Positions 1 to 12,422 of a stretch of DNA of 64,000 bases are shown piece after piece; the stretch's first letter is position 1, and the number at the start of each line of letters is the position of its first letter. Source of the stretch: Blastocatellia bacterium (lineage in GTDB: Bacteria > Acidobacteriota > Blastocatellia > Pyrinomonadales > Pyrinomonadaceae); the NCBI GenBank assembly GCA_016789265.1, contig JAEUQK010000014.1, positions 1 to 64,000 of the forward strand. Direction: 5' to 3'. The notes under the pieces are model-generated. The model saw only the letters and a program-made list of their open reading frames with translations. It searched no databases and was not told the DNA's origin. Both the position numbers and the translations under genes were made by a program.

Positions 1-584
1 CTAGCCGCGACTGAGCGAAAGGGCCGCCAGCGTTCGGCGATTACAAGAAACTCGTCCGACGACGGTTTTGGCTTGCCTGATATCCGATGCCATGCGGTAT
101 GAAGAGCGATGTCGCCTTTCGGCATTATGTCCGGCCTTAGAAGTGCCATCAGCAGATAGATGTCGCTCGTCCATTCACCGACGCCTTTGAGTTTCATCAT
201 CTCTGCCTTTACATCAGCATCCTGCAGTTCGTGGAGGGAATCGAGGTCGATACGTTGTTCCAGAACCGCCTCGGAAAGATGCCGTGCATACGCGGCCTTT
301 TGCCGGCTGAAGCCGATCCGTTTCAATTCGGCATCATCAAGCGAAAGTAAACTGCCAGGGGAAACATGGCCGATCCGTGCCGAGAGTTTGTCAAAGCAAG
401 CTTTTGCTGAAGCGAGCGAAACCTGTTGTTCGAGAATGATCTGAAGGAGCGTTGCAAACCCGGGCTCACGGTCCCAAAGCGGCGGCGGCCCGTGACGTTC
501 CAGCACCATACGAAGAAATACGTCGTTCTTAGCAAGATGGCGGCTGGCCTTTTTCAATCCGGTTTCCGTAAGCGGTGTGGACAT
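1..584 (-). CDS. DNA-3-methyladenine glycosylase (HhH-GPD), 3' end cut by window edge
   Basis: This is an AlkA/Mag-type base-excision enzyme that removes alkylated purines from DNA. It reads from ATG at 582-584 leftwards and runs off the window with 194 codons visible, close to the full family length of about 200. The conserved ILEQQVS segment is at about 50-56, the helix-hairpin-helix LKGVGEWTS at 132-140, and the motif PKGD places the catalytic Asp at about residue 158. No neighbour on the same strand is visible, so it is probably monocistronic. The family call is solid; which alkylated base it prefers cannot be seen. Confidence 0.88.
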   Translation of the reverse strand, partial: MSTPLTETGLKKASRHLAKNDVFLRMVLERHGPPPLWDREPGFATLLQIILEQQVSLASAKACFDKLSARIGHVSPGSLLSLDDAELKRIGFSRQKAAYARHLSEAVLEQRIDLDSLHELQDADVKAEMMKLKGVGEWTSDIYLLMALLRPDIMPKGDIALHTAWHRISGKPKPSSDEFLVIAERWRPFRSVAA

Positions 585-632
585 CACTGATCGCGGCTGT
601 TAAATTCCTTCTCGAAAGATAATAGCAATCCG

Positions 633-1562
633 ATGGAAAAGGTTCGAACGGCAGCCGCTTCATATTATTTGATACAGGGCCTGGCGGTCATTGGTTGGTG
701 GATGTTGTTGGTCATCCGTCCAGACACTCAAAAGTGGTTCGAGCTCGAATCTAGTTCGTTGACGACACTTTGGGCTTTCTGGCTGCCTGATCTATTGATC
801 ATCGGGCCGCTTTCACTGCTTGCCGCGATACTGGTCTTGCAGCGAAACCGGTACGCCACGTCTGCAATGTGGCTGGTCACCGGTGCGGTGTCGTACGCGA
901 CGCTCTATACGCTTGCGATCGTTATGATGACAGACCACGGCTGGCTCGGAGCCGTTCTCATGCTGCCGGCAACCTTATGGTCGGGTGTCTTTGCGATGGC
1001 CTTAACGGTCGAACATGCCATGTTTCGTGAAGCAAAGCCGTCCTCTACGCGTTACATATTGATAAAGACATTCACGCAGATCATCGTTGTCTGGTCGATG
1101 ATCCTCGTCGTTATTCCGTTTGTTATCACCATTTTCGAGGATAGGCTGACGATCGTACGATTTTCGTTTGAGGGCCAGAGGACGATCGGATTGGTTGTGT
1201 TCGCCCTCACGAGCATTCCTGGCGTATGGTCGGCCGTGTTGATGTCGCAAGTCGGCAAGGGAACACCGCTGCCGCTCGATCATGCTGCGAAATTAGTAAT
1301 TGCCGGGCCTTACAGATACATTCGAAATCCAATGGCATTGTCAGGAATCGGGCAGGGATTTGCCGTAGCACTATTTCTCGGGTCGCCGCTGGTCGCGGTA
1401 TATGCACTAATAGGTTCGGCGATATGGCAACTTATATTCAGGCCTTTGGAAGAAGAGGATCTTGCGAGAAGGTTTGGAAGGGAATTTGAAAGTTATCGAG
1501 CAGCGGTCAGATGTTGGATACCTCGACTAAAGCCCTATCGTGCGATCCCAGAGCGGCAATAA
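633..1562 (+). CDS. Membrane methyltransferase-like protein (isoprenylcysteine carboxyl methyltransferase family)
   Basis: A 309-residue multi-span membrane protein. The C-terminal third has the pattern of the ICMT/PEMT-like family: GPYRYIRNP at about 226-234, then two helices and RPLEEEDLARRFG with a trailing YRA...WIPR. In the family this region binds S-adenosylmethionine at the membrane face. The N-terminal two thirds are hydrophobic helices without a recognised domain. In bacteria such proteins usually have unknown lipid or small-molecule substrates, so only the fold is claimed. Its stop lies one base from the stop of the convergent DUF488 gene. Confidence 0.72.
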   Translation: MEKVRTAAASYYLIQGLAVIGWWMLLVIRPDTQKWFELESSSLTTLWAFWLPDLLIIGPLSLLAAILVLQRNRYATSAMWLVTGAVSYATLYTLAIVMMTDHGWLGAVLMLPATLWSGVFAMALTVEHAMFREAKPSSTRYILIKTFTQIIVVWSMILVVIPFVITIFEDRLTIVRFSFEGQRTIGLVVFALTSIPGVWSAVLMSQVGKGTPLPLDHAAKLVIAGPYRYIRNPMALSGIGQGFAVALFLGSPLVAVYALIGSAIWQLIFRPLEEEDLARRFGREFESYRAAVRCWIPRLKPYRAIPERQ

Positions 1563-1563
1563 T

Positions 1564-2016
1564 TCACCAGATCGAGGGAACCTTTGATTCGTCGAATTCA
1601 ATGGAGCGGGCATCGGGAAGTATGTGGATGATCCTGTCGACGCCTTTCGCGCGAAGCATGGGGGCAAGCATTCCAATGCGATGGCAATTGGCACGCGGTA
1701 TCTTGTGAGCCGATAGCGGCTGCGATTCCGAACACATCATCACCGTCCGCACGTCCGACGCGATCTCGATGATCCGGTCGACTCCGCGGGCTAAGTCTTC
1801 GGGTTTCGGTCTCGTCTTTCCGCCGGTCTCGGGCAAATGCTCGTACCCGATCCCGTGCTCCGCCAACAACTCCCTCAACACACCACCATTGAATTGCGGC
1901 CACCGCGACCTTGCCACGCTCCGCACATCGCACAAGAACTCGATCTCGAATTGCCTCAACAATTCGAGAAAGTAATTGAACGCATGTCTCCCGTGGCCGA
2001 TGGTGTAGATCGTCAT
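1564..2016 (-). CDS. DUF488 family protein
   Basis: A 150-residue protein beginning MTIYTIGHGRHAFNYFLELL, the classic opening of DUF488, followed by the conserved LCDVRS segment and a C-terminal half with CSESQP and CHR residues. The family is widespread and its biochemical role is not settled. It is the last gene of a minus-strand set: its ATG overlaps the stop of the upstream 100-residue gene by one base, which suggests translational coupling. Confidence 0.82.
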   Translation of the reverse strand: MTIYTIGHGRHAFNYFLELLRQFEIEFLCDVRSVARSRWPQFNGGVLRELLAEHGIGYEHLPETGGKTRPKPEDLARGVDRIIEIASDVRTVMMCSESQPLSAHKIPRANCHRIGMLAPMLRAKGVDRIIHILPDARSIEFDESKVPSIW

Positions 2017-2318
2017 CAGAATCCAGTCCGGTCGGCTACTATGCTGCCATCGACCTTTACAATGTATCTTTGCGGCCTCAAACCACCGAAAAAGCGTGGA
2101 CGGCTGTGCTCGATCTCGATAAGGTGTTTGGTGATCTCGCCAATTTCGACCCTGTAGTTATGTGTCGTGGCGAGTGCAAAATGTGTTCCGAGGGCGAGAG
2201 GGCTTTTGATCTCGTGCTGACGGCCATTCGCCTTGCAGGTAAAGCTTCCGGTGAACCAATTACGGTCTATTTCAACGTCGATCGGCTCAGGGACCGGAAT
2301 GGTGAATTTGATGTTCAT
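2016..2318 (-). CDS. Hypothetical protein, small and beta-rich
   Basis: A 100-residue protein I do not recognise. It begins MNIKFTIPVPEPIDVEIDRNW and alternates hydrophobic and polar residues in a way that suggests a small beta sandwich. There is no signal peptide or membrane segment. It lies 13 bp after the CHAD gene and overlaps the DUF488 start by one base, so it is very probably a real member of a four-gene operon. Its tight coupling to DUF488 hints at a shared job. Confidence 0.6.
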   Translation of the reverse strand: MNIKFTIPVPEPIDVEIDRNWFTGSFTCKANGRQHEIKSPLALGTHFALATTHNYRVEIGEITKHLIEIEHSRPRFFGGLRPQRYIVKVDGSIVADRTGF

Positions 2319-2331
2319 AAAATCTGCGAAT

Positions 2332-3273
2332 CTATGATCTGTTGATCTTGGCGTGGATTTCTGGTGTCAGGCTTTCAAGAAAGTGACCGTTTCGCCAAGC
2401 GGTCCATAGTTCGAGTGCCTCTCGGTAGTTCTTTGCCCGGCGGCGGACAAACTCGCCAAGGAGCCATTCAGCGGCGAGAAATTCGGGAGTTGTTTTTTCT
2501 CCTTTTTTCAAATATTTCTTAAGGTTTTTGCGAAGCTCGAAGATCCATACATCGCAGTCGTGCATGTCGCCGAGATGATCCTGCATAACGGCAATTCGTT
2601 CGGACGGGGTTTCTTCGGAGTCGGACAGAAACCGGTCGAAAAGTTCAACCGAATAACGAAGGCGTTTCGCAGCTATCCGAAGTTTATGGTGGCCATTAAT
2701 GTCCAATGGGTCGTAAAGACACGAAGCAAGCTCAAGGAATTCAGAACGTCGTTCCCGGATTACCGTGTCTGCCGCATCGTCTCTTTTCTTGATATCGGCC
2801 GCAGCCTCCAATGTAAGCAAACGAATGGCGGCTGAGAGTTGTTCGGTCCTTTCTGAAGTTAATAGTTCGGCAAGCGATACAAGGTCCGCTTCTCGGCGTT
2901 TGCGCCGCCCCATGATCATTTCGTTCAAGCCTTTGAGTATCAAAACGTCGGTTAGATCGGCCGAGAGCTTTGCGAGGACATCCAATGCGACGTCGTGATC
3001 ACGCACCCTGCCAGCAATCGCGGCAATTGATTTGAGTTCCTCATCAAGTCGGCGTGTTTCCTTCTTATCAGATCCGAGAGCGAGGTCGCGCATTGCGGTT
3101 CGCAAACGGCGGATAGCTACGCGAAGGTCGTGGATCCCGTCGGCATTATCGGGCTTTTGAGCCGCTGTAAACTGCGCGATGACATTCTCCCCGCGTTCCA
3201 ATAAGATCTTGGCCGCGTCGCGAGAGTGTTCGCGGTCTTGTTCGCCGGTTTCGATCTTGGTTTCGGGAGTCAT
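2332..3273 (-). CDS. CHAD domain protein
   Basis: A 313-residue soluble helical protein with both halves of a CHAD domain. The first repeat has HDLRVAIRRLRTAMRD at about 48-63; the second has HHKLRIAAKRLRYSVELF at about 195-212, followed by LQDHLGDMHDCDVW. These conserved His and Arg/Lys residues form the basic pore that in studied CHAD proteins binds polyphosphate. No CYTH domain is fused, so it is a stand-alone CHAD. It starts 10 bp after the acyl-CoA synthetase stop and is probably co-transcribed with it. Confidence 0.85.
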   Translation of the reverse strand: MTPETKIETGEQDREHSRDAAKILLERGENVIAQFTAAQKPDNADGIHDLRVAIRRLRTAMRDLALGSDKKETRRLDEELKSIAAIAGRVRDHDVALDVLAKLSADLTDVLILKGLNEMIMGRRKRREADLVSLAELLTSERTEQLSAAIRLLTLEAAADIKKRDDAADTVIRERRSEFLELASCLYDPLDINGHHKLRIAAKRLRYSVELFDRFLSDSEETPSERIAVMQDHLGDMHDCDVWIFELRKNLKKYLKKGEKTTPEFLAAEWLLGEFVRRRAKNYREALELWTAWRNGHFLESLTPEIHAKINRS

Positions 3274-3283
3274 TTATTCAATT

Positions 3284-6211
<2,928 letters not shown>

Positions 6212-6322
6212 AACGGAACTTGGACGGTGAATTACGCGACAAAACGCGAATATGGCTGGTCCGGATAGTATAGATTTTCTTACATAGTTGAAATTCGTGC
6301 AATTCGTGGCAATATATCGGAA

Positions 6323-7111
6323 ATGACAGAAATGCCGGTCGACATCCAATTACCTTCGAATCTATTTGCGGGAAAGACCGCCGTCGTAACAGGTGCGTCC
6401 AGAGGTGTGGGACGTGCCACGGCTCTTAGACTTGCTGAGGGCGGTGCGAATGTTGTCGTCAATTATCTCAGTAATGACGGCGAAGCCGCGGAAACGGTGA
6501 AAATGTGTGCGGACAAAGGCGTGAAGGCAATAGCTGTCCGAGCCGATGTATCGGAATTTGCCGGTGCGGCTGATGTAGCCAAAGCGGCCGTCGATACCTT
6601 TGGGCGGATCGATCTACTTGTGTGCAACGCAGGCATTTGGGAAGGTGCCCCGATCGAGGACATGACCGAAGAGATCTGGAACAAGGTCATCAATACGAAC
6701 CTCAAGTCCGCGTGGGCGATGACCAAAGCCTGTGTTCCAGCGATGAAAAAGCGCGATTCAGCGGCGATCGTTATGGTCTCGTCGACCTCGGGACAGCGCG
6801 GCGAGGCAAATTATTCAAATTATTCAGCGTCAAAAGGCGGCCAGATCTCGTTCACCAAAGCTCTGGCGACTGAACTTTGTCCGAAGATACGAGTAAACGC
6901 TGTTGCTCCGGGCTGGATCGAGACAGCAATGGTCCGGCCGGTTTTCGACGATCCGGATTACCATAAAAGCGTGATCCGTTCGATCCCGCTTCAGAGAATA
7001 GCGACCACCGACGACATCGCTCTGGCTATTTGTTTTCTACTTTCCGATTGGTCGCGTCATGTGACCGGCGAGGTCATGAACATAAACGGCGGGGCCGTTC
7101 TCTGCGGTTAA
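6323..7111 (+). CDS. SDR-family oxidoreductase (FabG-like)
   Basis: A 262-residue short-chain dehydrogenase/reductase of the 3-oxoacyl-ACP reductase type. It has the dinucleotide-binding [10 protein letters not shown] at about 19-28, NAG in the third strand, the catalytic Ser in MVSSTSG and [10 protein letters not shown] with the active-site Tyr and Lys. The C-terminal GEVMNINGG is typical of FabG relatives. It is transcribed divergently from the acyl-CoA synthetase. Because FabG paralogues are many, the substrate cannot be told from sequence. Confidence 0.85.
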   Translation: MTEMPVDIQLPSNLFAGKTAVVTGASRGVGRATALRLAEGGANVVVNYLSNDGEAAETVKMCADKGVKAIAVRADVSEFAGAADVAKAAVDTFGRIDLLVCNAGIWEGAPIEDMTEEIWNKVINTNLKSAWAMTKACVPAMKKRDSAAIVMVSSTSGQRGEANYSNYSASKGGQISFTKALATELCPKIRVNAVAPGWIETAMVRPVFDDPDYHKSVIRSIPLQRIATTDDIALAICFLLSDWSRHVTGEVMNINGGAVLCG

Positions 7112-7195
7112 TATCTGAAAATGTGACTCAAAACACATTTTTCGCTTTCCGAATGTGGTATGCGATTGGTATAGCGTATTCGCGCGTTATCGTAT

Positions 7196-8308
7196 ATGAA
7201 CACGAACAGCCTCGCCGATTTTCAAGGGCATTTTGCCGCAACACCGGTCAGCACTTCATACGTTGAGAACCTGATCGGCAATACGCCGCTGCTGGCGATC
7301 CATTTTCATTTCAAGGGCGAACGCAGAACCGTGTTCGCTAAGGCCGAACACCTCAACCTTTCGGGCAGCATCAAGGACAGGATGGCGTTTCACATCCTGA
7401 AGACCGCTTACCGGGACGGCCAAATACGAAAGGGCGACACTATTGCCGAGGCGACGAGCGGAAATACGGGAATTTCATTTGCTGCGCTTGGACACGCTTT
7501 CGGCAATCCTGTGCATGTTTTTATGCCGGACTGGATGAGCCAGGAGCGCATCTCTTTGATGAAAAGCTACGGCGCGGATGTGACGCTGGTCTCGCACGAC
7601 GAAGGAGGTTTCCTTGGCAGCATAGAAAAGGCCGACGCGTTCAAATACGAGCGCGGCAGGGTCTTTCTGCCGCATCAGTTTTCCAATTTCGCCAATGCCG
7701 AGGCTCACTATCAAACGACCGGCCCTGAGGTGTGGGCACAGCTAAACAAGGTCGGGTTTGAACCGGACGCGTTCGTCGCAGGCGTCGGAACCGGCGGGAC
7801 GATCATGGGCGTCGCGTGTTACCTGAGAGAAAAGAATCCTGATATAAAACTGTATCCGCTTGAGCCGGCTGAATCACCAACGCTTTCGACAGGGCACAAG
7901 GTCGGCAGCCATCGAATACAGGGTATTTCGGACGAATTCATTCCGGCTATCTGCGATCTTGGGAAACTGGATGAAGTAGTTAGCGTTTCGGACGGAGACT
8001 CGATATTGATGGCTCAAAAACTAGCGGCGGAGCTTGGACTCGCGGTCGGGATCTCATCGGGAGCGAATTTCATCGGGGCGTTGATCGCAATGGAACGGCT
8101 GGGGAAAGACGCGATAGTCGCGACCGTCTTTGCCGATGACAACAAGAAGTATCTGAGTACCGATCTTGTGCGAGAAGAGCCGATGAAGCCCGAATATCTT
8201 TCGCAGTACGTGCGGCTTTTCGGTTATCAGACCATCGGGCGGGCGGATCAAAATCCGGATACGGGCGAGTCGTCTGCGTTCCATCAGGCAAACTTGACAA
8301 TGCCATAA
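7196..8308 (+). CDS. PLP-dependent cysteine synthase family protein
   Basis: A 370-residue fold-type II PLP enzyme. The Schiff-base Lys is K60 in LSGSIKDRM. The [10 protein letters not shown] loop that holds the carboxylate follows at about 88-97, and the phosphate-binding [10 protein letters not shown] at about 196-205. The family catalyses beta-replacement on O-acetylserine or serine. It carries about 40 residues beyond the usual CysK core and no CBS pair, so CysK, CysM or a cystathionine beta-synthase-like activity are all possible. It stands before the aspartate pathway genes. Confidence 0.82.
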   Translation: MNTNSLADFQGHFAATPVSTSYVENLIGNTPLLAIHFHFKGERRTVFAKAEHLNLSGSIKDRMAFHILKTAYRDGQIRKGDTIAEATSGNTGISFAALGHAFGNPVHVFMPDWMSQERISLMKSYGADVTLVSHDEGGFLGSIEKADAFKYERGRVFLPHQFSNFANAEAHYQTTGPEVWAQLNKVGFEPDAFVAGVGTGGTIMGVACYLREKNPDIKLYPLEPAESPTLSTGHKVGSHRIQGISDEFIPAICDLGKLDEVVSVSDGDSILMAQKLAAELGLAVGISSGANFIGALIAMERLGKDAIVATVFADDNKKYLSTDLVREEPMKPEYLSQYVRLFGYQTIGRADQNPDTGESSAFHQANLTMP

Positions 8309-8332
8309 GAAACGGTTGAACTCTTACTAATT

Positions 8333-9694
8333 TTGAGCGAGAGTTTTACCCCGACAGTCATGAAGTTTGGCGGGACGTCCGTTGGCGACGTTGCCGCTTT
8401 CGAGCGCGTTTTCCACGTCGTTTCCTCTCAGATTGATAAACATCCTGTCGTCGTTGTCTCGGCAATGACAAGAGTCACGGACGCACTGCTCGCCGCATTT
8501 GATCATGCAAAGAAGGGAGATCATGCCGCAGCGATCGCCTCGCTCGAACCGCATTTTGAACGGCACGTCGAGGTGGCCCGCCATTTCATGCCGGATGGGT
8601 CGGCGGTCTTTGATTCGGAGTTGAAGTTTGCGCGGGAAGAGCTTTCCGATCTTCTGATGCGAGCCGCCCGCAGGTCACTCCCGCTTTCGATGCTGAAGGA
8701 CGCGATCGTCAGCTATGGTGAACAACTTTTGTCGCGTTTGTTGGCCGAGGTTCTCAAAGCTAAGGGCCTGAACGCCCGCCAGTTCGATTCGCGGCGGTTG
8801 ATAATGACCGACGATGAGTTTGGAGCCGCGCAACCCCTGATCGACGAAACGAATGAGATCGTTCGGCTAGAGTTGGAGCCGTCGATAAAGGCCGGGGAAG
8901 TGCCCGTTATGGGCGGATTTATTGCCGGTAACCGCGCAGGCGAAACTACAACGCTGGGACGCGGCGGTTCTGACTATTCCGCTGCGATCGTCGCGGCGGC
9001 ATTGCACGCATCCGAGTTGCAGATATGGACCGACGTCACCGGCGTGATGACGTGCGACCCGCGAATTTGTTCGGATGCATCGACAATTCCGGTGCTTTCT
9101 TACGAAGAGGCGGCCGAGCTCGCATACTTTGGAGCGAAGGTCCTTCATCCTAAGACCATAAAGCCCGCGGTCGATAACTCGATCCCGGTTCGCGTCTGCA
9201 ATACGTTCAAGCCCGACGAGATCGGCACGATGATCCTTGCCGAATCCGGCGAGGCCCCGAACAAGATCAAGTCGATCGCAAGCAAAAAGAACATTACGAT
9301 CTTGCGCATCTCGTCCGCACGGATGCTCGGCGCGTACGGTTTTATGAGTGCGGTCTTTCAGGTCTTTGACAGGCACAGGACCGTGATCGACGTGATCTCG
9401 ACGTCCGAAGTCTCGGTCGCGCTCACGCTCGATAATTCCGATAATATCGACAAGCTTGTCGAAGACCTCCGACGGCTCGGCGATGTAGAGGTCGAAACCG
9501 GCTACGCAGTCATCTGTGTCGTCGGCGAAGGCCTACGAGCCTCGACCGGCCTGGCATCTAAGATATTCTCGACAATTGACGACGTGAACGTAGCGCTTGT
9601 CTCACACGGAGCTTCGGCAGTGAATCTTACGTTTGTAGTTCGTGAGTCTGACGCCGCGGATGTGATCAAGAAATTGCATGAGGAGTTTTTCTGA
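8333..9694 (+). CDS. lysC: Aspartate kinase
   Basis: This enzyme phosphorylates L-aspartate, the entry step to lysine, threonine and methionine. The kinase domain opens with KFGGTSVGD and includes LGRGGSDYSA and WTDVTGVMTCDPR. Two ACT domains at the C-terminus (from about residue 310) imply allosteric feedback, probably by lysine. The start is uncertain: TTG at 8333 gives 453 residues, while ATG at 8360 starts right before the conserved KFGG motif, as in many homologues. It heads the diaminopimelate gene run, with the next gene starting immediately at its stop. Confidence 0.93.
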   Translation: MSESFTPTVMKFGGTSVGDVAAFERVFHVVSSQIDKHPVVVVSAMTRVTDALLAAFDHAKKGDHAAAIASLEPHFERHVEVARHFMPDGSAVFDSELKFAREELSDLLMRAARRSLPLSMLKDAIVSYGEQLLSRLLAEVLKAKGLNARQFDSRRLIMTDDEFGAAQPLIDETNEIVRLELEPSIKAGEVPVMGGFIAGNRAGETTTLGRGGSDYSAAIVAAALHASELQIWTDVTGVMTCDPRICSDASTIPVLSYEEAAELAYFGAKVLHPKTIKPAVDNSIPVRVCNTFKPDEIGTMILAESGEAPNKIKSIASKKNITILRISSARMLGAYGFMSAVFQVFDRHRTVIDVISTSEVSVALTLDNSDNIDKLVEDLRRLGDVEVETGYAVICVVGEGLRASTGLASKIFSTIDDVNVALVSHGASAVNLTFVVRESDAADVIKKLHEEFF

Positions 9695-10696
9695 TTGGAC
9701 ATATACGAACTAACAAGATCACTGATGGATATCCCTTCCACTTCCGGCGAAGAGGAAGCGGTTGGATCCTGGTTGCGTGACTATCTGGAATCGCTTGGTT
9801 GGACGGTCGAGCTTCAGCCGGTGAGCGAGAATCAGAACAACGTCATCGCGACGTTGAACGACACGCCTAGGGTCTGGTTTTCGACGCACATGGACACGGT
9901 GCCGCCGTTCATCCCGCCGACCGAGGACGACGAGAAGATCTACGGTCGCGGCGCGTGCGACGCCAAGGGTATCATCGCTGCACAGATAACGGCGGCTGAA
10001 CAGCTAAGAACGGAAGGCATCAACGACATAGGGCTTGTTTATACGGTCGAAGAAGAGCGGGCATCGACCGGTGCAAAAGCGTTGAATCTGCATCCTCTCG
10101 CTGAAAAATGTGAGTACATGATCAACGGCGAACCCACGGATAACGATCTTGCGGTTGGTTCGAAAGGCACGTTTCGATTGATCTTAAAGACCCACGGCAA
10201 GGCCGCGCATTCGGCTTATCCGGAAGAAGGTGATTCTGCGATCGAAAAACTGTTGGATATTCTCGAAGATGTCCGACATACGAAGTTCCCAAACGATGAA
10301 TTCTTTGGCGAGACGACCTTGAATATCGGCACGATCGAAGGCGGACTCGCATTGAATGTCATTGCGCCAACGGCCGAAGCAGGACTTGCGATACGCTTGA
10401 CGACCAAGCGGCAGCCGATCGAGGATGCTCTTCGCAATTTGATTCGGGACCGCGGAGAGATCGAGGTTTTGTCGTGCAGTGAGCCCGTAAGAATGCTAGA
10501 GGTCGACGGTTTCAGACAGAAGGTTGTGCGTTTTACGACTGACATCCCGCACATGCCCAACTGGGGCAAACCTCTTCTCCTCGGCCCGGGTTCGATACTG
10601 GTCGCACACACGAAAGATGAGTTCGTTCTCAAGAAAGACCTCGAGACGGCGGTGGAATTGTATTATTCGCTCGTCAAGCATTTATTAACCACATAG
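9695..10696 (+). CDS. M20 family deacylase, candidate succinyl-diaminopimelate desuccinylase
   Basis: A 333-residue zinc peptidase-fold amidohydrolase of the ArgE/DapE group. The metal and catalytic motifs are STHMDTVP, GRGACDAKG, TVEEERASTGA, HSAYPEEGDSA and a C-terminal GSILVAHTKDEFV. TTG at 9695, directly after the lysC stop, is the likely start because GAGGAG lies about ten bases upstream. It sits between lysC and dapB, and dapD encodes a succinyltransferase 4 kb away, so DapE activity is the best guess. ArgE or LysK activity cannot be excluded. Confidence 0.78.
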   Translation: MDIYELTRSLMDIPSTSGEEEAVGSWLRDYLESLGWTVELQPVSENQNNVIATLNDTPRVWFSTHMDTVPPFIPPTEDDEKIYGRGACDAKGIIAAQITAAEQLRTEGINDIGLVYTVEEERASTGAKALNLHPLAEKCEYMINGEPTDNDLAVGSKGTFRLILKTHGKAAHSAYPEEGDSAIEKLLDILEDVRHTKFPNDEFFGETTLNIGTIEGGLALNVIAPTAEAGLAIRLTTKRQPIEDALRNLIRDRGEIEVLSCSEPVRMLEVDGFRQKVVRFTTDIPHMPNWGKPLLLGPGSILVAHTKDEFVLKKDLETAVELYYSLVKHLLTT

Positions 10697-10808
10697 AGAC
10701 GAGGACACATAGCCACGTCTCCTGTATTGAAAGAAACGAGTTTTTCAGTGTGCTGCCTGAGGAATGAATACATCTTAATTATCTATGTGTTCTATGTTTC
10801 TATGTGGT
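10688..10808. repeat. Intergenic inverted repeat between the M20 gene and dapB
   Basis: The left arm (10688-10712, accacatagagacgaggac and on) pairs with the right arm (10783-10808, ending ctatgtggt). About 20 of 25 positions complement each other, around a loop of about 70 bp. The left arm begins at the M20 stop region and the right arm ends 14 bp before dapB. It may be a mobile palindrome or a transcript structure. It breaks what is otherwise a tightly packed operon. Confidence 0.65.
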
Positions 10809-10822
10809 AAAAATCTTAAACC

Positions 10823-11518
10823 ATGCAAATAGCACTTATCGGTTATGGAACGATGGGTAAGCTGATCAAAAGACTGGCTGTTGAGAAAGGCCACGAGATC
10901 GGCGTCATTATTGACGATTCCGATGCCAATCTGTTTCCCGGTGAACTTGCCGAGAAGTTAAAAGGTAGCGATGTCGCGATCGACTTCACGGTTGCGATGG
11001 CCGTAAGGCGAAACGTCGAGGCATGCGTTAAGGCGCGTGTTCCCGTCGTGGTCGGAACGACGGGTTGGAACGATCAACGCCCCGAGATCGTGCAAGTCGT
11101 AAATGACGGTGACGGCACTCTGGTTTTTGGGGCGAATTTCTCGATCGGTGTCAATCTTTTTTACAAGATCGCCGGTTTTGCTGCCGAACTGTTTTCTAAA
11201 TTCTCGGACTACGAAGTGTTTATCGAGGAACAGCATCACTCGCGTAAGAAGGACGCCCCGAGCGGCACGGCGTTAAAGATCAAAGATATCGTTTCCAGGC
11301 ACGTTGAGGTTGGTGAGATCGCTGCGACAAGGGCAGGTAACATCCCGGGAACTCATCGCATCGGGTTTGACGGTTCCGCCGACCAGATATTGATCGAACA
11401 CACGGCCCGGTCTCGCGAAGGGTTCGCGCTGGGGGCGATAATGGCGGCGGAATGGATAATCGGGAAGAAAGGATCTTTTGAATTTGGGGATATCATTGAT
11501 GAGGCGGGCGGCCTATGA
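10823..11518 (+). CDS. dapB: 4-hydroxy-tetrahydrodipicolinate reductase
   Basis: This enzyme reduces the dihydrodipicolinate-level intermediate with NAD(P)H in diaminopimelate synthesis. At 231 residues it is slightly short for the family. The nucleotide-binding motif LIGYGTMG is at the N-terminus. The signature E-Q-H-H-S-R-K-K-D-A-P-S-G-T-A is at 136-150, with the catalytic His138/139 and Lys142/143. Its stop overlaps the dapA start as ATGA, a sign of translational coupling. Confidence 0.95.
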   Translation: MQIALIGYGTMGKLIKRLAVEKGHEIGVIIDDSDANLFPGELAEKLKGSDVAIDFTVAMAVRRNVEACVKARVPVVVGTTGWNDQRPEIVQVVNDGDGTLVFGANFSIGVNLFYKIAGFAAELFSKFSDYEVFIEEQHHSRKKDAPSGTALKIKDIVSRHVEVGEIAATRAGNIPGTHRIGFDGSADQILIEHTARSREGFALGAIMAAEWIIGKKGSFEFGDIIDEAGGL

Positions 11519-12414
11519 CTACTAGAGTTGAATGGATGCGCGGTTGCGCGACTGCATTGGTGACGCCGTTTCGAAAAGACGGATCGATAGATGATGCGTG
11601 TTTCACGAAGCTCGTTGAGCGGCAGATAAAAGGCGGCGTTAACTTGCTGGTCCCATGTGGGACGACCGGCGAAAGTGCGACGATGAGCGAGGCTGAGCGG
11701 CTGCATGTTATTCGCTTGTCGGTCGAGGCTGTGAAAGGTACAAAAGCCAAGGTGATCGCGGGAACGGGAAGCAATAGCACCGCGTCAACCATAGAATTCA
11801 CCCGAAAGGTCCGAGAGGTCGGTGCGGATGCCGCTCTGATCGTCGCCCCTTATTACAACAAGCCGACGCAAGAAGGGATGTTCGCGCATTTCTCGGAAAT
11901 TGCCCGGTCTGTCAAAGGCTTTCCGATAATGCTCTATAACGTCCCGTCGAGGACCGCGTCAAACATATCCGCCGCCACGACGCTGAAGCTGGCCGCGGCT
12001 CACGAGAATATCGTCGCGACCAAGGAAGCATCGGGAAACTTTTCTCAAGTTATGGAGATAATCGCGGGCAGACCGAAGCATTTCAAGGTCTTTTCCGGTG
12101 ACGATGTGACGACGGTTCCTTTGATCGCTCTTGGCGCCGATGGCTTGGTCTCGGTCTGTGCGAACGAGATACCGCGACAGACCTCGAAAATGGTCGAGTA
12201 TGCGCTTGCAGGTTCCTTTCATTTTGCACGAAAACTCCATTACAAGATCTTGCCGTTGATGGAGGCGAACTTTATCGAATCTTCTCCGGCGCCTTGCAAG
12301 TTCGTGATGAAGGAGATGGGTCTGCTCGAAGAGAATTTACGGCTTCCGCTCGTGCCGGTGACGGCGGAAACACGCAATAGGTTAAAAGCAGTGATGAAAG
12401 AAATCGGTATCTGA
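11515..12414 (+). CDS. dapA: 4-hydroxy-tetrahydrodipicolinate synthase
   Basis: A TIM-barrel aldolase that condenses pyruvate with aspartate semialdehyde. It is 299 residues, the usual size. PCGTTGESATMS binds substrate, Tyr141 in YNVPSRT is the proton relay, and Lys170 in ATKEASGN forms the Schiff base. It is coupled to dapB by a 4-bp overlap, and a small monooxygenase-like gene follows after 8 bp. Confidence 0.96.
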   Translation: MTTRVEWMRGCATALVTPFRKDGSIDDACFTKLVERQIKGGVNLLVPCGTTGESATMSEAERLHVIRLSVEAVKGTKAKVIAGTGSNSTASTIEFTRKVREVGADAALIVAPYYNKPTQEGMFAHFSEIARSVKGFPIMLYNVPSRTASNISAATTLKLAAAHENIVATKEASGNFSQVMEIIAGRPKHFKVFSGDDVTTVPLIALGADGLVSVCANEIPRQTSKMVEYALAGSFHFARKLHYKILPLMEANFIESSPAPCKFVMKEMGLLEENLRLPLVPVTAETRNRLKAVMKEIGI

Positions 12415-12422
12415 CCGATCAT

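Noticed and set aside
640..660. ggttcgaacgg resembling a tRNA T-loop
   Set aside because: No acceptor or anticodon stem can be formed around it and it lies at the start of a gene. No other tRNA candidate was found.
6212..6349. Upstream extension of the acyl-CoA synthetase to an ATG at 6349
   Set aside because: It overlaps the divergent fabG-like gene, adds sequence unlike the family ([15 protein letters not shown]), and would remove the divergent promoter space. ATG 6211 begins at the normal N-terminal domain.
8294..8322. TTGACA before lysC as a promoter
   Set aside because: No acceptable -10 lies at 16-18 bp; the hexamer is inside the preceding coding sequence.
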